Notes: generated by a model not told the origin, from the sequence alone. A stretch of 47,137 nucleotides of DNA from Paraburkholderia sp. SG-MS1 (GCF_012275575.1 NZ_NPIH01000091.1:1-47137); one strand, 5' to 3'; positions 10,191 to 19,916 are shown, numbered from the stretch's first letter. Program-made: numbers and translations.

Positions 10191-10246
10191 GTAAGCGCGG
10201 TGAAATGGCCGCGAGCCGGTCTGCGGGCGCATTTCACCGCGCTTAC
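10191..10246 (+). terminator. 16-bp perfect inverted repeat closing the peptide operon
   Basis: GTAAGCGCGGTGAAAT (10191-10206) is exactly inverted at 10231-10246 around a 24-base GC-rich loop, 7 bases after the last stop codon. No run of T follows, so it is more likely a transcript-stabilising or Rho-associated end than a classical intrinsic terminator. It could also be a protein site controlling poxB, whose start is about 100 bases further on. Confidence 0.5.
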
Positions 10247-10344
10247 GTCTCGCTCAGGAGCGCCCCTTGATGACACGTTTCGCGAGGAAGCGGTACTCTC
10301 TGGCATTCCGGAGGTACCGACTTTCTCACTGAACGGGGTACAGC

Positions 10345-12069
10345 ATGGCTAAGCAGACTATCGCGGACTATCTGGCCAGAACACTGGCCGCGGCGGACGT
10401 CGAACGGATTTGGGGCGTGACGGGCGACAGCCTGAACGGCTTGTCGGATAGCTTGCAACGGCTCGGCTCGATTCGCTGGATGCATACGCGTCACGAGGAA
10501 GTCGCGGCGTTCGCCGCCGGCGCCGATGCCGCCGCGACCGGCAAGCTCGCCGTCTGCGCGGGCAGTTGCGGACCGGGCAACCTGCATCTGATCAACGGGC
10601 TGTACGACTGCCATCGCAATCATCAGCCAGTGCTCGCGATTGCCGCACATATTCCGTCCTCGGAAATCGGCCTCGGCTACTTTCAGGAAACCCATCCGCA
10701 AGAGTTGTTCAAGGAGTGCAGTCACTTCGTCGAACTAGTGACGAATCCGTCGCAGTTTCCGCGCGTGCTGGCGCGCGCGATGCGCACCGCGATCGAAGAG
10801 CGCGGCGTCGCGGTGATCGTGCTGCCGGGCGACGTCGCGCTCGGCGAGGCGCCCGACGAAACGCCGGCATGGGCCGGTACGCTGGAGCGCTCGACCGTGG
10901 TGCCGTCCGCCGCCGATATCGACCGGCTCGCCGATCTGCTGAATCAGGCGGGCGGCGTGACCCTGCTGTGCGGCAGCGGCTGCGCGGGCGCGCACGACGA
11001 AGTGGTCGCGTTCGCCGACCATCTCGGCGCGCCGACCGTGCATGCGCTGCGCGGCAAGCAGTACGTCGAGTGGGACAATCCGTCCGACGTCGGCATGACC
11101 GGGCTGATCGGCTTCAGCTCCGGCTATCACGCGATGATGTCGTGCGACACCCTCGTGATGCTCGGCACCGACTTCCCGTATCGCAACTTCTATCCGTCGC
11201 ATGGCAACGTGGTGCAGATCGACCGGCGCGGCTCCGCGCTCGGCAAGCGCACACCGCTGAAGCTGGGGCTCGTCGGCGACGTCAAGGCGACCTTGCAGGC
11301 GCTGTTGCCGAAGCTCAAGCGCAAGACCGACCGGCGTTTCCTCGACAACGCGCGCAAGCATTACACGGATACGCGCAAGGGCCTCGACGATCTCGCGCGG
11401 CCCTCCGATCCGGGGCGCGCGATTCATCCGCAATATCTCACCAGCATCGTCGACCAGGTCGCGAACGAAGACGCGGTTTTCTGCGCCGACGTCGGCACAC
11501 CGACGCTATGGGCCGCGCGCTATCTGAGGATGAACGGCAAGCGAAGTCTGCATGGTTCGTTCAATCACGGCTCGATGGCCAATGCGATGCCGCAGGCGCT
11601 GGGCGCGCAAGCGGCGCAGCCGGGGCGCCAGGTGATCGCGCTGTCGGGCGACGGCGGTTTGTCGATGCTGCTCGGCGATCTGCTCAGCGCGCGTCAGCTC
11701 GACTTGCCGATCAAAGTCGTGGTCTTCAACAACAGCACGCTCGGCTTCGTCGCGATGGAGATGAAGGCGGGCGGCTATCTTGAAGCCGGCACCGATCTCG
11801 CCGCGACCGACTTCGCGGCGATCGCGCGCGGCGCGGGAATCTACGGAGTCCGGATCGAACATTCGGAGAACATCGAAGCGGCGTTGCGCGAGGCGTTCGC
11901 GCATCCGGGGCCAGCGGTAATCGACGTGGTGACCGCGAAGCACGAACTCGCGCTGCCGCCGAAGATTCAGTGGGCGCAGGCGAAGGGCTTCAGTCTGTAT
12001 ATGTTGAAGGCGGTGCTCAACGGGCGAGGGGACGAGGTCGTCGAACTGGCGACTACGAATTTGCGGTGA
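10345..12069 (+). CDS. poxB: Pyruvate dehydrogenase (quinone), pyruvate oxidase
   Basis: 574 aa, near-collinear with E. coli PoxB (572 aa). It is a thiamine-diphosphate/FAD flavoprotein that decarboxylates pyruvate to acetate and CO2 and passes electrons to ubiquinone at the inner membrane. The catalytic Glu is in '[11 protein letters not shown]' (Glu51), the TPP motif starts at '[11 protein letters not shown]' (about 435) and runs to 'VVFNN'. The C-terminal lipid-binding segment '[19 protein letters not shown]' is present, so membrane activation is probably kept. It is a single gene, separated from the peptide operon by the inverted repeat. In E. coli poxB is a stationary-phase gene; regulation here is not evident. 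Confidence 0.96.
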   Translation: MAKQTIADYLARTLAAADVERIWGVTGDSLNGLSDSLQRLGSIRWMHTRHEEVAAFAAGADAAATGKLAVCAGSCGPGNLHLINGLYDCHRNHQPVLAIAAHIPSSEIGLGYFQETHPQELFKECSHFVELVTNPSQFPRVLARAMRTAIEERGVAVIVLPGDVALGEAPDETPAWAGTLERSTVVPSAADIDRLADLLNQAGGVTLLCGSGCAGAHDEVVAFADHLGAPTVHALRGKQYVEWDNPSDVGMTGLIGFSSGYHAMMSCDTLVMLGTDFPYRNFYPSHGNVVQIDRRGSALGKRTPLKLGLVGDVKATLQALLPKLKRKTDRRFLDNARKHYTDTRKGLDDLARPSDPGRAIHPQYLTSIVDQVANEDAVFCADVGTPTLWAARYLRMNGKRSLHGSFNHGSMANAMPQALGAQAAQPGRQVIALSGDGGLSMLLGDLLSARQLDLPIKVVVFNNSTLGFVAMEMKAGGYLEAGTDLAATDFAAIARGAGIYGVRIEHSENIEAALREAFAHPGPAVIDVVTAKHELALPPKIQWAQAKGFSLYMLKAVLNGRGDEVVELATTNLR

Positions 12070-12193
12070 GGATTGCGGCTCATGGGATGTGTTGGGCAAG
12101 GCGGGCGGCTGCGGCGATGAGACGGGCGCAACCGTACCCGTGTTCTCGACCGCATGCCGGACGCACACCGCGGCCGCGCACCCGGACGGCCAA

Positions 12194-13114
12194 CTACTGC
12201 TGCCGGCTCAGCTCACGCGCCGCGCGATCGATCACATCGGCAACCGCGCCCGCATGCGACACCGGCGCGAGATGGCTCGACGCCATCGGCACGACCTTCG
12301 CGCCCATCCGGTCGGCCATGAATCGCTGGACTTCGGGCGAGACCGCGCGGTCTTTGGTCGTCAGCACGTACCACGACGGCTTGTCCTTCCAGCCGACCTG
12401 GCTGACCGTTTCGCCGAACGCCTTCTGCGCAATCGGCACCTGGGCGGTGGAGAGCACGCGCGTCACGTTCTCGGGCACGTCCGCCGCGAAGTCAGCGTGG
12501 TAGCGGGCGCGGTCGAGCCACAGGAAGCCGCTCGGGTCCGCGCTGATGGCCTGGCCCGCGGGCATCGGCGCGGCGCGCTTCATCAGGTCCATCGTCGACT
12601 CGTGCAACTGCGGCGCGATCGCGGCGATATATACGAGGCCCGCGACGTTGGGCGCATTCGCGGTTTCGGTGATCACGACGCCGCCCCAGGAGTGCCCCAC
12701 GAGAATCGTCGGACCTTGCTGGCGCGCGAGTACGCGGCGCGTGGCGGCGACATCGTCGGCGAGCGAGGTAAGCGGGTTCTGCACCGAACTCACGTGATAG
12801 CCCTTCTGCTGCAATTTCGCGACGACGCCGTTCCAGCTGGACCCGTCGACGAACGCGCCGTGGACCAGCACGATGTTGCGCACCGGGCCGCTCAGCGGCG
12901 CGGCAGGAGGTTGGGGAGCCGTGGCCACTGGCGGCGCGGGACTGGCGGGCGCGGCCGTCGTCGCGGCGGGGGCGGCAACGGGAGCGCCCGTTTCCATGCC
13001 CGGCTGGTCGGCCGGCGCCGGTTGCGCCGTAGGGGCCGCCGTTTGTGCGAAGGCAGCCGGCCCCGCGAAGCAGAGAGACAAAGCAGCGGCGCAAAGCAGG
13101 CGTTTGGGCGACAT
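12194..13114 (-). CDS. Secreted alpha/beta-fold hydrolase
   Basis: 306 aa from the ATG at 13114, chosen over an upstream in-frame ATG (13183) because a CGGAG site lies 7 bases before it and a signal peptide then starts the protein ('MSPKRLLCAAALSLCFAG', likely cut after AFA). A Pro/Ala-rich linker of about 50 residues follows, then an alpha/beta hydrolase domain beginning 'NIVLVHGAFVDGSSW'. The nucleophile elbow is 'GHSWGG' with Ser142, and a C-terminal His is in 'ASSHLAPVSH'. The fold resembles small esterases and EstC-like proteins; the substrate is unknown. It converges with poxB and diverges from aroP. Confidence 0.88.
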   Translation of the reverse strand: MSPKRLLCAAALSLCFAGPAAFAQTAAPTAQPAPADQPGMETGAPVAAPAATTAAPASPAPPVATAPQPPAAPLSGPVRNIVLVHGAFVDGSSWNGVVAKLQQKGYHVSSVQNPLTSLADDVAATRRVLARQQGPTILVGHSWGGVVITETANAPNVAGLVYIAAIAPQLHESTMDLMKRAAPMPAGQAISADPSGFLWLDRARYHADFAADVPENVTRVLSTAQVPIAQKAFGETVSQVGWKDKPSWYVLTTKDRAVSPEVQRFMADRMGAKVVPMASSHLAPVSHAGAVADVIDRAARELSRQQ

Positions 13115-13150
13115 GTTGAATCTCCGCAGGCGGAAAACTTCGACTAGGGC

Positions 13151-13179
13151 AACATACCGAAGCACCACGCCAGTGACAA
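13151..13179 (-). promoter_or_regulatory. Putative sigma70 promoter of the secreted hydrolase
   Basis: On the minus strand TTGTCA (13179-13174) and TATGTT (13156-13151) are separated by 17 bases, 37 bases before the hydrolase start at 13114. The match is 5/6 and 4/6 to consensus with ideal spacing. It lies in the divergent 213-base gap shared with aroP; for aroP only an AT-rich patch around 13232-13264 (TAAAAT at 13255) is seen. Confidence 0.5.
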
Positions 13180-13327
13180 TCACAAACCTCGCGGATAAGT
13201 GCGGCGCAGAACCAACGCGGGTTGCTCCCAGTATTTAGGTTATATCCGCCAAGGTAAAATTACCGGTTTTGCCGGGCCGAACCATCAGTTCGACTGGGTG
13301 ACCGATATCCATACACTGGGGCGCAAT

Positions 13328-14713
13328 TTGAATAGTGCACAGCAACAAGACGGCCTGAAGCGGGGGCTGAAGAATCGCCACATCCAGTTGATCGCGCTGG
13401 GCGGTGCAATCGGCACGGGCCTCTTCCTCGGATCCGCCAGCGTGTTGCAGGCAGCCGGCCCGTCGATGATTCTCGGCTACGCGATCGGCGGCATCATCGC
13501 TTTCATGATCATGCGGCAGCTGGGCGAAATGGTCGCGCAGGAGCCGGTTGCCGGCTCGTTCAGTCATTTTGCGTACAAGTATTGGGGCGACTTTCCGGGT
13601 TTCCTGTCCGGCTGGAACTACTGGGTGCTGTATGTGCTCGTCAGCATGGCCGAACTGACCGCGGTCGGCACCTACGTGCATTACTGGTGGCCGGGCGTGC
13701 CCACGTGGGTGTCGGCGCTGGTGTGCTTCGCCGCCATCAACGCGATCAATCTCGCCAACGTCAAGGCCTACGGCGAAACCGAGTTCTGGTTCGCGATCAT
13801 CAAGGTCGTGGCGGTGATCGGCATGATTGTGTTCGGCGGCTTTCTGCTGATCAGCGGCCATGGCGGCCCGCAGGCGTCGGTCACCAATCTGTGGAGCCAT
13901 GGCGGCTTTTTCCCGCATGGTTTTCATGGCCTCTTCATGATGCTCGCGGTCATCATGTTCTCGTTCGGCGGGCTGGAACTGATCGGCATCACGGCAGCCG
14001 AGGCCGCCGATCCGCAAAAGAGCATTCCCAAGGCCGTGAATCAGGTGATCTACCGGATTCTGATTTTCTATATCTGCTCGCTGGCGGTGTTGCTGTCGCT
14101 GTATCCGTGGAACGAAGTGGCGGCGGGCGGCAGTCCGTTCGTGATGATCTTCTCGCAGATCGGCTCGACGCTGACCGCGAACGTCCTCAACGTGGTGGTG
14201 CTGACGGCGGCGCTGTCGGTATACAACAGCGGCGTGTACGCGAATAGCCGCATGCTCTACGGTCTCGCGGAGCAGGGCAATGCGCCGCGCGCGCTGATGA
14301 AAGTCGACCGGCGCGGCGTGCCGTACATGGCAATCGGTTTGTCCGCGCTCGCTACGTTCACCTGCGTGATCATCAACTATCTGATTCCGGCCGAAGCACT
14401 TGGCCTGCTGATGGCGCTGGTGGTCGCGGCACTAGTCCTGAACTGGGCGCTGATCAGCCTGACGCATCTGAAATCGCGCAAGGCGATGATGGCCGCGGGC
14501 GAGACGCTCGTGTTCAAGTCGTTCTGGTTCCCGGTCAGCAACTGGATCTGCCTTGCGTTCATGGCGCTGATCCTCGTGATTCTGGCGATGACGCCGGGCC
14601 TGTCGGTGTCGGTGTGGCTCGTACCGGTGTGGCTGCTGGTGATGTGGGGCGGCTACGTGTTCAAGCGTCGGCGCGCGGAGATGCATCGTGGCGCGCGCGT
14701 GGCGGGGCGGTAA
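13328..14713 (+). CDS. aroP: Aromatic amino acid permease (AroP-type, APC family)
   Basis: 461 aa if started at TTG 13328, which matches E. coli AroP (457 aa). GGGG at 13318-13321 is a suitable ribosome site, and the residues upstream of this codon in the frame are not AroP-like. There are twelve predicted membrane helices. Conserved stretches include 'GLKNRHIQLIALGGAIGTGL', 'EPVAGSFSHFAYKYWG', 'FSFGGLELIGITAAEA' and 'NQVIYRILIFYI'. The family imports Phe, Tyr and Trp by proton symport at the inner membrane. Very close relatives (PheP, other AroP paralogues) differ in specificity, so the exact substrate is inferred. The TTG start would lower translation. Confidence 0.9.
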   Translation: MNSAQQQDGLKRGLKNRHIQLIALGGAIGTGLFLGSASVLQAAGPSMILGYAIGGIIAFMIMRQLGEMVAQEPVAGSFSHFAYKYWGDFPGFLSGWNYWVLYVLVSMAELTAVGTYVHYWWPGVPTWVSALVCFAAINAINLANVKAYGETEFWFAIIKVVAVIGMIVFGGFLLISGHGGPQASVTNLWSHGGFFPHGFHGLFMMLAVIMFSFGGLELIGITAAEAADPQKSIPKAVNQVIYRILIFYICSLAVLLSLYPWNEVAAGGSPFVMIFSQIGSTLTANVLNVVVLTAALSVYNSGVYANSRMLYGLAEQGNAPRALMKVDRRGVPYMAIGLSALATFTCVIINYLIPAEALGLLMALVVAALVLNWALISLTHLKSRKAMMAAGETLVFKSFWFPVSNWICLAFMALILVILAMTPGLSVSVWLVPVWLLVMWGGYVFKRRRAEMHRGARVAGR

Positions 14714-14824
14714 GCATTTTGAGCGGGCGTGGGCGGCGGCAATGCGCTCACGCTGTTGATTGAAGCTGAGAGTGCATCTCGGATGCGATGTGCTCCCGTG
14801 AGGCCGGCCGAGGCCGCCAGAAAC

Positions 14825-14859
14825 GAAAAACCCCGCGGGCAGCAAACGCTGGCGGGGTT
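14825..14859 (-). terminator. Intrinsic terminator of tRNA-Leu
   Basis: AACCCCGC (minus strand, 14859-14852) pairs with GCGGGGTT (14836-14829), the stem continuing as GCTG-type pairs inside, and is followed by TTTTT. It lies 37 bases past the tRNA 3' end on the same strand. Confidence 0.85.
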
Positions 14860-14895
14860 CGTGGCACTACGCAAACAAACGGTCATTCGAATTCT

Positions 14896-14980
14896 TGGTG
14901 CCCAGGGCCGGAATCGAACCGGCACGCCTTGCGGCGGGGGATTTTGAGTCCCCTGCGTCTACCAATTTCACCACCTGGGC
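14896..14980 (-). tRNA. tRNA-Leu (anticodon CAA)
   Basis: An 85-base tRNA read on the minus strand from GCCCAGGTGG (14980) to CCA (14896). It has a 7-bp acceptor stem (GCCCAGG/CCTGGGC), a D arm with GGTAGAC, anticodon stem GGGGA/TCCCC around CTCAAAA (anticodon CAA, codon UUG), a long variable arm typical of class II tRNAs, and a T arm with GGTTCGATTCC. CCA is encoded. It lies downstream of hemN on the same strand. Confidence 0.97.
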
Positions 14981-15086
14981 AGCTCTTGCAGCGTACGCGT
15001 CAGAAATCTGGCGCGCCGCGAAGACGCAGATTATGGCCGAAAATTCGACGACGGGCAAGCCACTTGCTTCCAGCGTCACGCGGCGC

Positions 15087-16472
15087 TTACACCGTGCGGG
15101 AAAACCGTTCGAGCGTCTGCTGGCCGAGATAGCGGTCGAACACCATTGCGATGTTGCGCACGAGCATGCGGCCGGCCATCTGCACGTCGAGCCGCTCGGC
15201 ACTGATCGACACCAGTCCGTCCTTCTCGAAACCGCGCAAGCGCTCCAGCTCTGGCGCGAACGTTTCGCCGAAGCGGATGCCGTAAGCGGCTTCGAATTCG
15301 TCGAAGCGCAGTTCCAGGTTGCACATGAGTTGCGTGATCACGTCGCGACGCAACCGGTCGTCGGCGGTGAGGCGCACGCCGCGCGCGATCGCGAGCCGGC
15401 CCGCGTCGATCGCCGACGCATAGCCGGGCAAGTCCTTCGCGTTCTGCGCGTACACGTCGCCGACCTTGCCGATCGACGACGCGCCGAAGCCGATCAGATC
15501 GCATTCCGCCCGTGTGCTGTAGCCCTGGAAATTGCGATGCAAGGTGCGCTGCGCTTGTGCGCGGGCGAGTTCATCGGTGGGCAGCGCGAAGTGATCCATG
15601 CCGATGTAGACGTAGCCCGCGTCCGTCAGCCGCTCGACCACCCGCTGCAGCAGCGCGAGCCGCTGCTCGGGCGAGGGCAGCGTCGCGGAGTCCATCTGAC
15701 GCTGCATCTTGAAGAGCTGCGGCATGTGCGCGTACGCGAACACCGACAGACGATCGGGCGCGAGGTCGATCATCATGTCGAGCGTGCGGCTGAAGCTGCC
15801 GACCGTTTGATGCGGCAATCCGTAAATCAGATCGACGCCGATCGAATGAAAGTGCGTGTCGCGCGCGGCCTGCATCACGGACGCCGTCATCTCGAGCGGC
15901 TGAATGCGGTTGATCGCCTGCTGCACGAGCGGATCGAAGTCCTGCACGCCGAGACTCAACCGGTTGAAGCCTAGTTTGCGCAGATGCGCGACGGTGTCGG
16001 GCGACGCTTCGCGCGGATCGACTTCGATCGAATATTCTGCCTCGGCATCGGGCTGCAACGCGAAGTGTTCACGCGTGGCGGCCATCAGTTCTGCCGTTTC
16101 GTCGTGCGACAGAAAGGTGGGCGTGCCGCCGCCCCAATGCAGTTGCGATACCGGACGTTGCGTGTCGAAACAGGCGGCCTGCAACGCGATCTCCCGCTTC
16201 AACTGGTCGAGGTAGGGACGCGCGTGCGCGCGGTTTTTCGTTGCGACCTTGTTGCAGCCGCAGTAGAAGCACACGGTGTCGCAAAACGGAATGTGGAAAT
16301 ACAGCGAGAGATCGGTCGAAGATGCGCCGGGGTCGGCGGCAGCGCGCAGATAATCGGCGGGGTCGAACTGGTCGTGGAACTGTAGCGCGGTCGGATAGGA
16401 CGTATACCGTGGGCCGTTCGCGCTGTATCTGGCGAGCAGGTCAGGGCGGAAAAGCGTATGGGCGAGGGTCAT
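15087..16472 (-). CDS. hemN: Oxygen-independent coproporphyrinogen III dehydrogenase
   Basis: 461 aa from the ATG at 16472 (E. coli HemN is 457); an extension to 16562 exists in frame but is not HemN-like. The radical-SAM cluster is Cys64-x3-Cys68-x2-Cys71 with the HemN-specific Cys73 ('FCDTVCFYCGCNK'). 'HWGGGTPTFL' and 'GVQDFDPLVQQAINRIQ' are typical, and the HemN C-terminal domain is present. It converts coproporphyrinogen III to protoporphyrinogen IX without oxygen, in the cytoplasm, for haem synthesis. The extra Cys and length separate it from the chaperone HemW at 39102. No FNR-type box was recognised upstream. Confidence 0.95.
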   Translation of the reverse strand: MTLAHTLFRPDLLARYSANGPRYTSYPTALQFHDQFDPADYLRAAADPGASSTDLSLYFHIPFCDTVCFYCGCNKVATKNRAHARPYLDQLKREIALQAACFDTQRPVSQLHWGGGTPTFLSHDETAELMAATREHFALQPDAEAEYSIEVDPREASPDTVAHLRKLGFNRLSLGVQDFDPLVQQAINRIQPLEMTASVMQAARDTHFHSIGVDLIYGLPHQTVGSFSRTLDMMIDLAPDRLSVFAYAHMPQLFKMQRQMDSATLPSPEQRLALLQRVVERLTDAGYVYIGMDHFALPTDELARAQAQRTLHRNFQGYSTRAECDLIGFGASSIGKVGDVYAQNAKDLPGYASAIDAGRLAIARGVRLTADDRLRRDVITQLMCNLELRFDEFEAAYGIRFGETFAPELERLRGFEKDGLVSISAERLDVQMAGRMLVRNIAMVFDRYLGQQTLERFSRTV

Positions 16473-16691
16473 GAGGGGCTCGGGGCGGTTGGCCACGAGA
16501 AAGAGGCGGGAGCCGGCAGGTTTGCCAGACCGGATCGAACTGCGCGAACGCCTCTTGAGCATGGCCTTTCGGAGTCACCGAGTGTAAGTGAGGGGTCATC
16601 GGCCGGATTGTGTAAAAAGGTCGCACGGAACGCGGTGGCACAATGCGGGTCTGGCAATGCGGTTGCCTGTTTTCCAAATGAGGACGGTGTC

Positions 16692-17054
16692 GTGAGTGAT
16701 GTGTTGAACAGCGTGTTGAAAAGCGTATCGAAAAGCCCGTCAAACAGCGATGCGAAGCGCGCGTCGCCGTTTCTCGCGGCCGATCATGCATGCCGTCCCG
16801 ATTGCGGCGCGTGCTGTATCGCGCCGTCGATTTCGAGCCCGATCCCGGGCATGCCGCATGGCAAGCCTGCGGGCGTGCGCTGCGTGCAACTCGGCGACGA
16901 TCTGCGTTGTGCCATCTTCGGTCAGCCGGAGCGGCCAGCATGCTGTTCTGGTCTGCAACCGCAGACCGACATGTGCGGCACCGACCGTGGCGAAGCGCTC
17001 GCCTGGTTGACGCAGCTCGAGGTACAAACGCAACCGCCCGCAGCGGCTCACTAG
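16692..17054 (+). CDS. YkgJ-family cysteine cluster protein
   Basis: 120 aa from GTG 16692, preceded by GAGGA at 16680-16684 with a 7-base gap; the same frame is open upstream to 16458 but that part overlaps hemN on the other strand and lacks a site. The domain is rich in Cys: Cys34-x3-Cys38-x2-Cys41-Cys42 ('CRPDCGACC'), then Cys64, Cys73, Cys84-85 and Cys95. This pattern is the putative Fe/Zn-binding cluster of the YkgJ/UPF0153 family, whose function is not established. It is divergent from hemN (220-base gap) and just upstream of the lipoprotein gene. Confidence 0.85.
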   Translation: MSDVLNSVLKSVSKSPSNSDAKRASPFLAADHACRPDCGACCIAPSISSPIPGMPHGKPAGVRCVQLGDDLRCAIFGQPERPACCSGLQPQTDMCGTDRGEALAWLTQLEVQTQPPAAAH

Positions 17055-17159
17055 TCCGTCAGGCGGGGCGCGCCTGCCTCGCGCGCCATCCAACCCGCAT
17101 CGGCCGACCATCGGGCCACCCAACCGCATGCTTGAGAAGGCTTCCACTGGAGATTTCGC

Positions 17160-17753
17160 ATGACACGATCCGCAGCGCCGGCCCGGCGCCGCTTTCTGCG
17201 CGCCGCGCTGTCCGGCTGTAGCGTGCTTGGCATCACCGTTTCGCTCGCGGCCTGCGCGACGCCGACGTTTCCGTTCATCCCGTCGCACTACACGTTCTCG
17301 CAGCAGCAGGTGCAGGACGCGGTGCAGCGAAAATTCCCGTATCAGCGCACGGTGTCGCAGGTGTTCGACGTCTCGCTGACCCATCCAGTGGTCGGTTTTC
17401 TGCCGGATGCGAACCGCGTCTCCGTGAAGCTCGATGCGCGCTTCGCGAGCCCGTTCATGCCGCAGCCAGTGGACGGCGTGTTCACGCTGTCGAGCGAACT
17501 GGCCTATGACGCCGTCAGCCGATCGGTCGTGCTGAAATCGCCGAATGTCGACAACGTGAGCGTGAACGGGCAGGCGCAGGTCTACACCCAGCAGATCAAC
17601 GCTGCCGCGGCGCTGCTCGCGACGCAGTTGCTGACCAACTATCCGATCTACACATTCAAGCCCGAACAATTGCAATTCGCCGGAGTGAACTACGAACCCG
17701 GTACAATCACCATCCTTACAAACGGCATACGCGTGCAAATCGTCGAAAAATGA
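17160..17753 (+). CDS. DUF1439-family outer-membrane lipoprotein
   Basis: 197 aa. The N-terminus has a twin-Arg-like basic region, a hydrophobic core and the lipobox 'SLAAC' with Cys32 as the acylation site. The mature part resembles DUF1439/YceB proteins: 'YTFSQQQVQDAVQRKFPYQR', 'VKLDARFASPFMPQPVDGVF' and 'FKPEQLQFAGVNYEPGTITI' close to the end. YceB-type proteins belong to the tubular lipid-binding fold family, but the role is unclear. It lies between the cysteine-cluster gene and uppP, all on the plus strand; a GC-rich hairpin without U-tail at 17759-17779 follows it. Confidence 0.85.
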   Translation: MTRSAAPARRRFLRAALSGCSVLGITVSLAACATPTFPFIPSHYTFSQQQVQDAVQRKFPYQRTVSQVFDVSLTHPVVGFLPDANRVSVKLDARFASPFMPQPVDGVFTLSSELAYDAVSRSVVLKSPNVDNVSVNGQAQVYTQQINAAAALLATQLLTNYPIYTFKPEQLQFAGVNYEPGTITILTNGIRVQIVEK

Positions 17754-17843
17754 CGGGCGCGCGGCCGGCGGGGCCGCGCAGGCACGTCACTGTTCGCGCC
17801 GGTCCTGTTCGTTCCGACAATCTACCGCGATAAAGGGGCACGG

Positions 17844-18680
17844 ATGGACTGGCTACTGGCTTGCAAGGCGTTGATTCTGGGCGTCGTCGAAGGGTTGACC
17901 GAGTTTTTGCCGGTGTCGAGCACCGGGCATCTGATCGTCGTCGGCAGTCTGCTGAATTTCACCGACGAACACGCGAAAACCTTCGATGTCGTGATCCAGC
18001 TCGGCGCGATTCTCGCCGTGTGCTGGGAGTTTCGCCGCCGCATCGGCACGGTGGTGGTCGGCTTGCCGAGTCGGCCCGAAGCACGCCGCTTCACGCTGAA
18101 CGTGGTCATTGCGACGATTCCGGCGATCGTGCTCGGCCTGCTGTTCGAAAAAACGATCAAGGCTGCCCTGTTCTCGCCAGTGCCCGTCGCGTTTGCGCTG
18201 GTGGCGGGCGGTGTCGTGATCCTGTGGGCGGAGGCTCGTCAGCGGACGGGCGGCGCCCAGGTGGTGAGGGTCCACAACGTGGACGATATGAGCGCACTCG
18301 ATGCGCTGAAAGTCGGTCTCGCGCAGTGTTTCGCGCTGATTCCGGGCACCTCGCGTTCGGGCGCGACGATTATCGGCGGGATGCTGTTCGGGTTGGAGCG
18401 GCGAGTCGCCACGGAATTTTCGTTTTTCCTCGCGATTCCGATCATCTTCGGCGCAACTGCGTACGAGCTCTACAAGGACTGGCATCTGCTGTCCACTGAC
18501 GCGCTTGGCAGCTTCGCGCTCGGCTTCGTGGCGGCCTTCGTCAGCGCGTTCATCTGCGTGCGCTGGCTGCTCCGATATATCGCCTCGCATGATTTCACCG
18601 CGTTCGCGTGGTATCGGATCGGCTTCGGCTTGCTGATCCTGCTGGTCGGCTATAGCGGTGTGTTGAGCTGGAGTGAATGA
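17844..18680 (+). CDS. uppP: Undecaprenyl-diphosphate phosphatase
   Basis: 278 aa, standard for UppP/BacA. It dephosphorylates undecaprenyl diphosphate to regenerate the lipid carrier for peptidoglycan and other envelope polymers, and it confers bacitracin tolerance when abundant. The two family signatures are '[19 protein letters not shown]' near residue 18 and '[15 protein letters not shown]' near 166, with eight or so membrane helices. AAAGGGG precedes the ATG. It is followed by a strong bidirectional terminator shared with trmB. Confidence 0.97.
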   Translation: MDWLLACKALILGVVEGLTEFLPVSSTGHLIVVGSLLNFTDEHAKTFDVVIQLGAILAVCWEFRRRIGTVVVGLPSRPEARRFTLNVVIATIPAIVLGLLFEKTIKAALFSPVPVAFALVAGGVVILWAEARQRTGGAQVVRVHNVDDMSALDALKVGLAQCFALIPGTSRSGATIIGGMLFGLERRVATEFSFFLAIPIIFGATAYELYKDWHLLSTDALGSFALGFVAAFVSAFICVRWLLRYIASHDFTAFAWYRIGFGLLILLVGYSGVLSWSE

Positions 18681-18704
18681 GATTTGCGCTTTGCTCGTGC
18701 CATG

Positions 18705-18738
18705 AAAAAAGGTCCGCTCGATGGAGTGGACCTTTTTT
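18705..18738. terminator. Bidirectional terminator between uppP and trmB
   Basis: AAAAAAGGTCC (18705-18715) is inverted at 18728-18738, giving a GC stem flanked by A and T runs on either side, with CTC/GAG pairing inside the loop. It serves the converging uppP (+) and trmB (-). Confidence 0.9.
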
Positions 18739-18784
18739 GCTTTCAGGCAGTCACCCTTTGCAGGGGACTTCCCGGCGCGAGCCT

Positions 18785-19567
18785 TTACCCGGCGTTGCGT
18801 TTGCGGAACACCAGATCCCACACGCCATGCCCGAGCCGCAGTCCGCGCCGCTCGAACTTCGTCACCGGACGATACGCCGGGCGCGGCGCATAGCCGTCAG
18901 CCGTGTTCTCCAATGCGGGTTCGGCGCCCAACACTTCGAGCATCTGTTCCGCATAGTTCTGCCAGTCGGTCGCGCAATGCAGATAGGCACCCGGCTTCAG
19001 GCGCGACGCGAGCAGTGCGACGAACTTCGGCTGGATCAGCCGGCGCTTGTGGTGGCGGGCCTTGTGCCAGGGGTCGGGGAAAAAGATGTGCACGCCGTCG
19101 AGGCTGTCCGGCGCGATCATCTGTTCGAGCACTTCGACGGCGTCGTGCTGAACGATGCGGATATTCGACAGCGACTGCTCGCCCATCAGTTTCAGCAGCG
19201 CGCCGACGCCCGGTTCGTGCACTTCGACGCCGAGGAAGTCGTCGTCGGGACGATGCAAGGCGATCTCCGCAGTGGTCGCGCCCATCCCGAAACCGATCTC
19301 GAGCACACGCGGCGCGGTGCGGCCGAATACGCCGGTCCAGTCGGGTTGGTGCGGCGTGTAGGGCACCACGAAGCGCGGGCCGAGTTCGTCCATCGCGCGG
19401 CGCTGGCCGGTCGACACGCGGCCCGCGCGCGTGACAAAGCTGCGGATGCGGCGCCGATGCAGCGCCTCGTCTTGCGGCGCGTCGTTGCTGGCGGTTTGGC
19501 CCTCTGCAACGCTCGGGGACGTCGGGAGTTCGTCCGGCAGGCCGGTGTCGTTTGGATCGTGGATCAT
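18785..19567 (-). CDS. trmB: tRNA (guanine-46-N7)-methyltransferase
   Basis: 260 aa. SAM-dependent Rossmann methyltransferase that makes m7G46 in tRNA variable loops. SAM motif '[12 protein letters not shown]', the acidic '[12 protein letters not shown]', and the family hallmark '[16 protein letters not shown]' are all present. The first 45 residues are a polar extension seen in betaproteobacterial TrmB. It converges with uppP; the tRNA-Gly gene lies upstream on the same strand. Confidence 0.96.
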   Translation of the reverse strand: MIHDPNDTGLPDELPTSPSVAEGQTASNDAPQDEALHRRRIRSFVTRAGRVSTGQRRAMDELGPRFVVPYTPHQPDWTGVFGRTAPRVLEIGFGMGATTAEIALHRPDDDFLGVEVHEPGVGALLKLMGEQSLSNIRIVQHDAVEVLEQMIAPDSLDGVHIFFPDPWHKARHHKRRLIQPKFVALLASRLKPGAYLHCATDWQNYAEQMLEVLGAEPALENTADGYAPRPAYRPVTKFERRGLRLGHGVWDLVFRKRNAG

Positions 19568-19705
19568 CGTCGATGCTGCTACAAGGGTGAGGGCGTCGCG
19601 GCTCGCGCGGCATGCCTGTCAGCAGGGGCGGCGCAGGCCGCGAAACGTGCGCGCGGTTGGCTGACGCCGTGTGTTGCGACTTACTACGCCGGGGCGCCGC
19701 CACTA

Positions 19706-19733
19706 CAAAAAAGCCGCCTTCGTGGAGGCGGCT
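19706..19733 (-). terminator. Intrinsic terminator of tRNA-Gly
   Basis: On the minus strand AGCCGCCT pairs with AGGCGGCT around a short CCACGA loop and runs into TTTTTT (19711-19706), 35 bases past the tRNA 3' end. Confidence 0.9.
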
Positions 19734-19767
19734 CATGCGGTATTTTTGCTGAAGGCTCAGCGCAAAG

Positions 19768-19841
19768 TGGAGCGGGCGATGGGAATCGAACCCACGGCTC
19801 TAGCTTGGGAAGCTAGGGTATTACCATTATACGACGCCCGC
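19768..19841 (-). tRNA. tRNA-Gly (anticodon CCC)
   Basis: A 74-base tRNA read from GCGGGCG (19841) to CCA (19768). The anticodon stem CTAGC/GCTAG encloses TTCCCAA, giving anticodon CCC for codon GGG. The T arm has GGTTCGATTCC and CCA is encoded. It lies between yggT and trmB on the same strand and has its own terminator. Confidence 0.97.
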
Positions 19842-19916
19842 AGAGCGCACAATTCTACTCGGGAAAGGGTGTTCAGCGCAAATCACGCCACGCTTTCCCG
19901 CCAACGCTGCGCGTCT

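Noticed and set aside
17759..17779. GC-rich hairpin after the DUF1439 lipoprotein gene as a terminator
   Set aside because: GCGCGGCC/GGCCGCGC pairs well but has no T-run on either strand, and such palindromes are frequent at this GC content.
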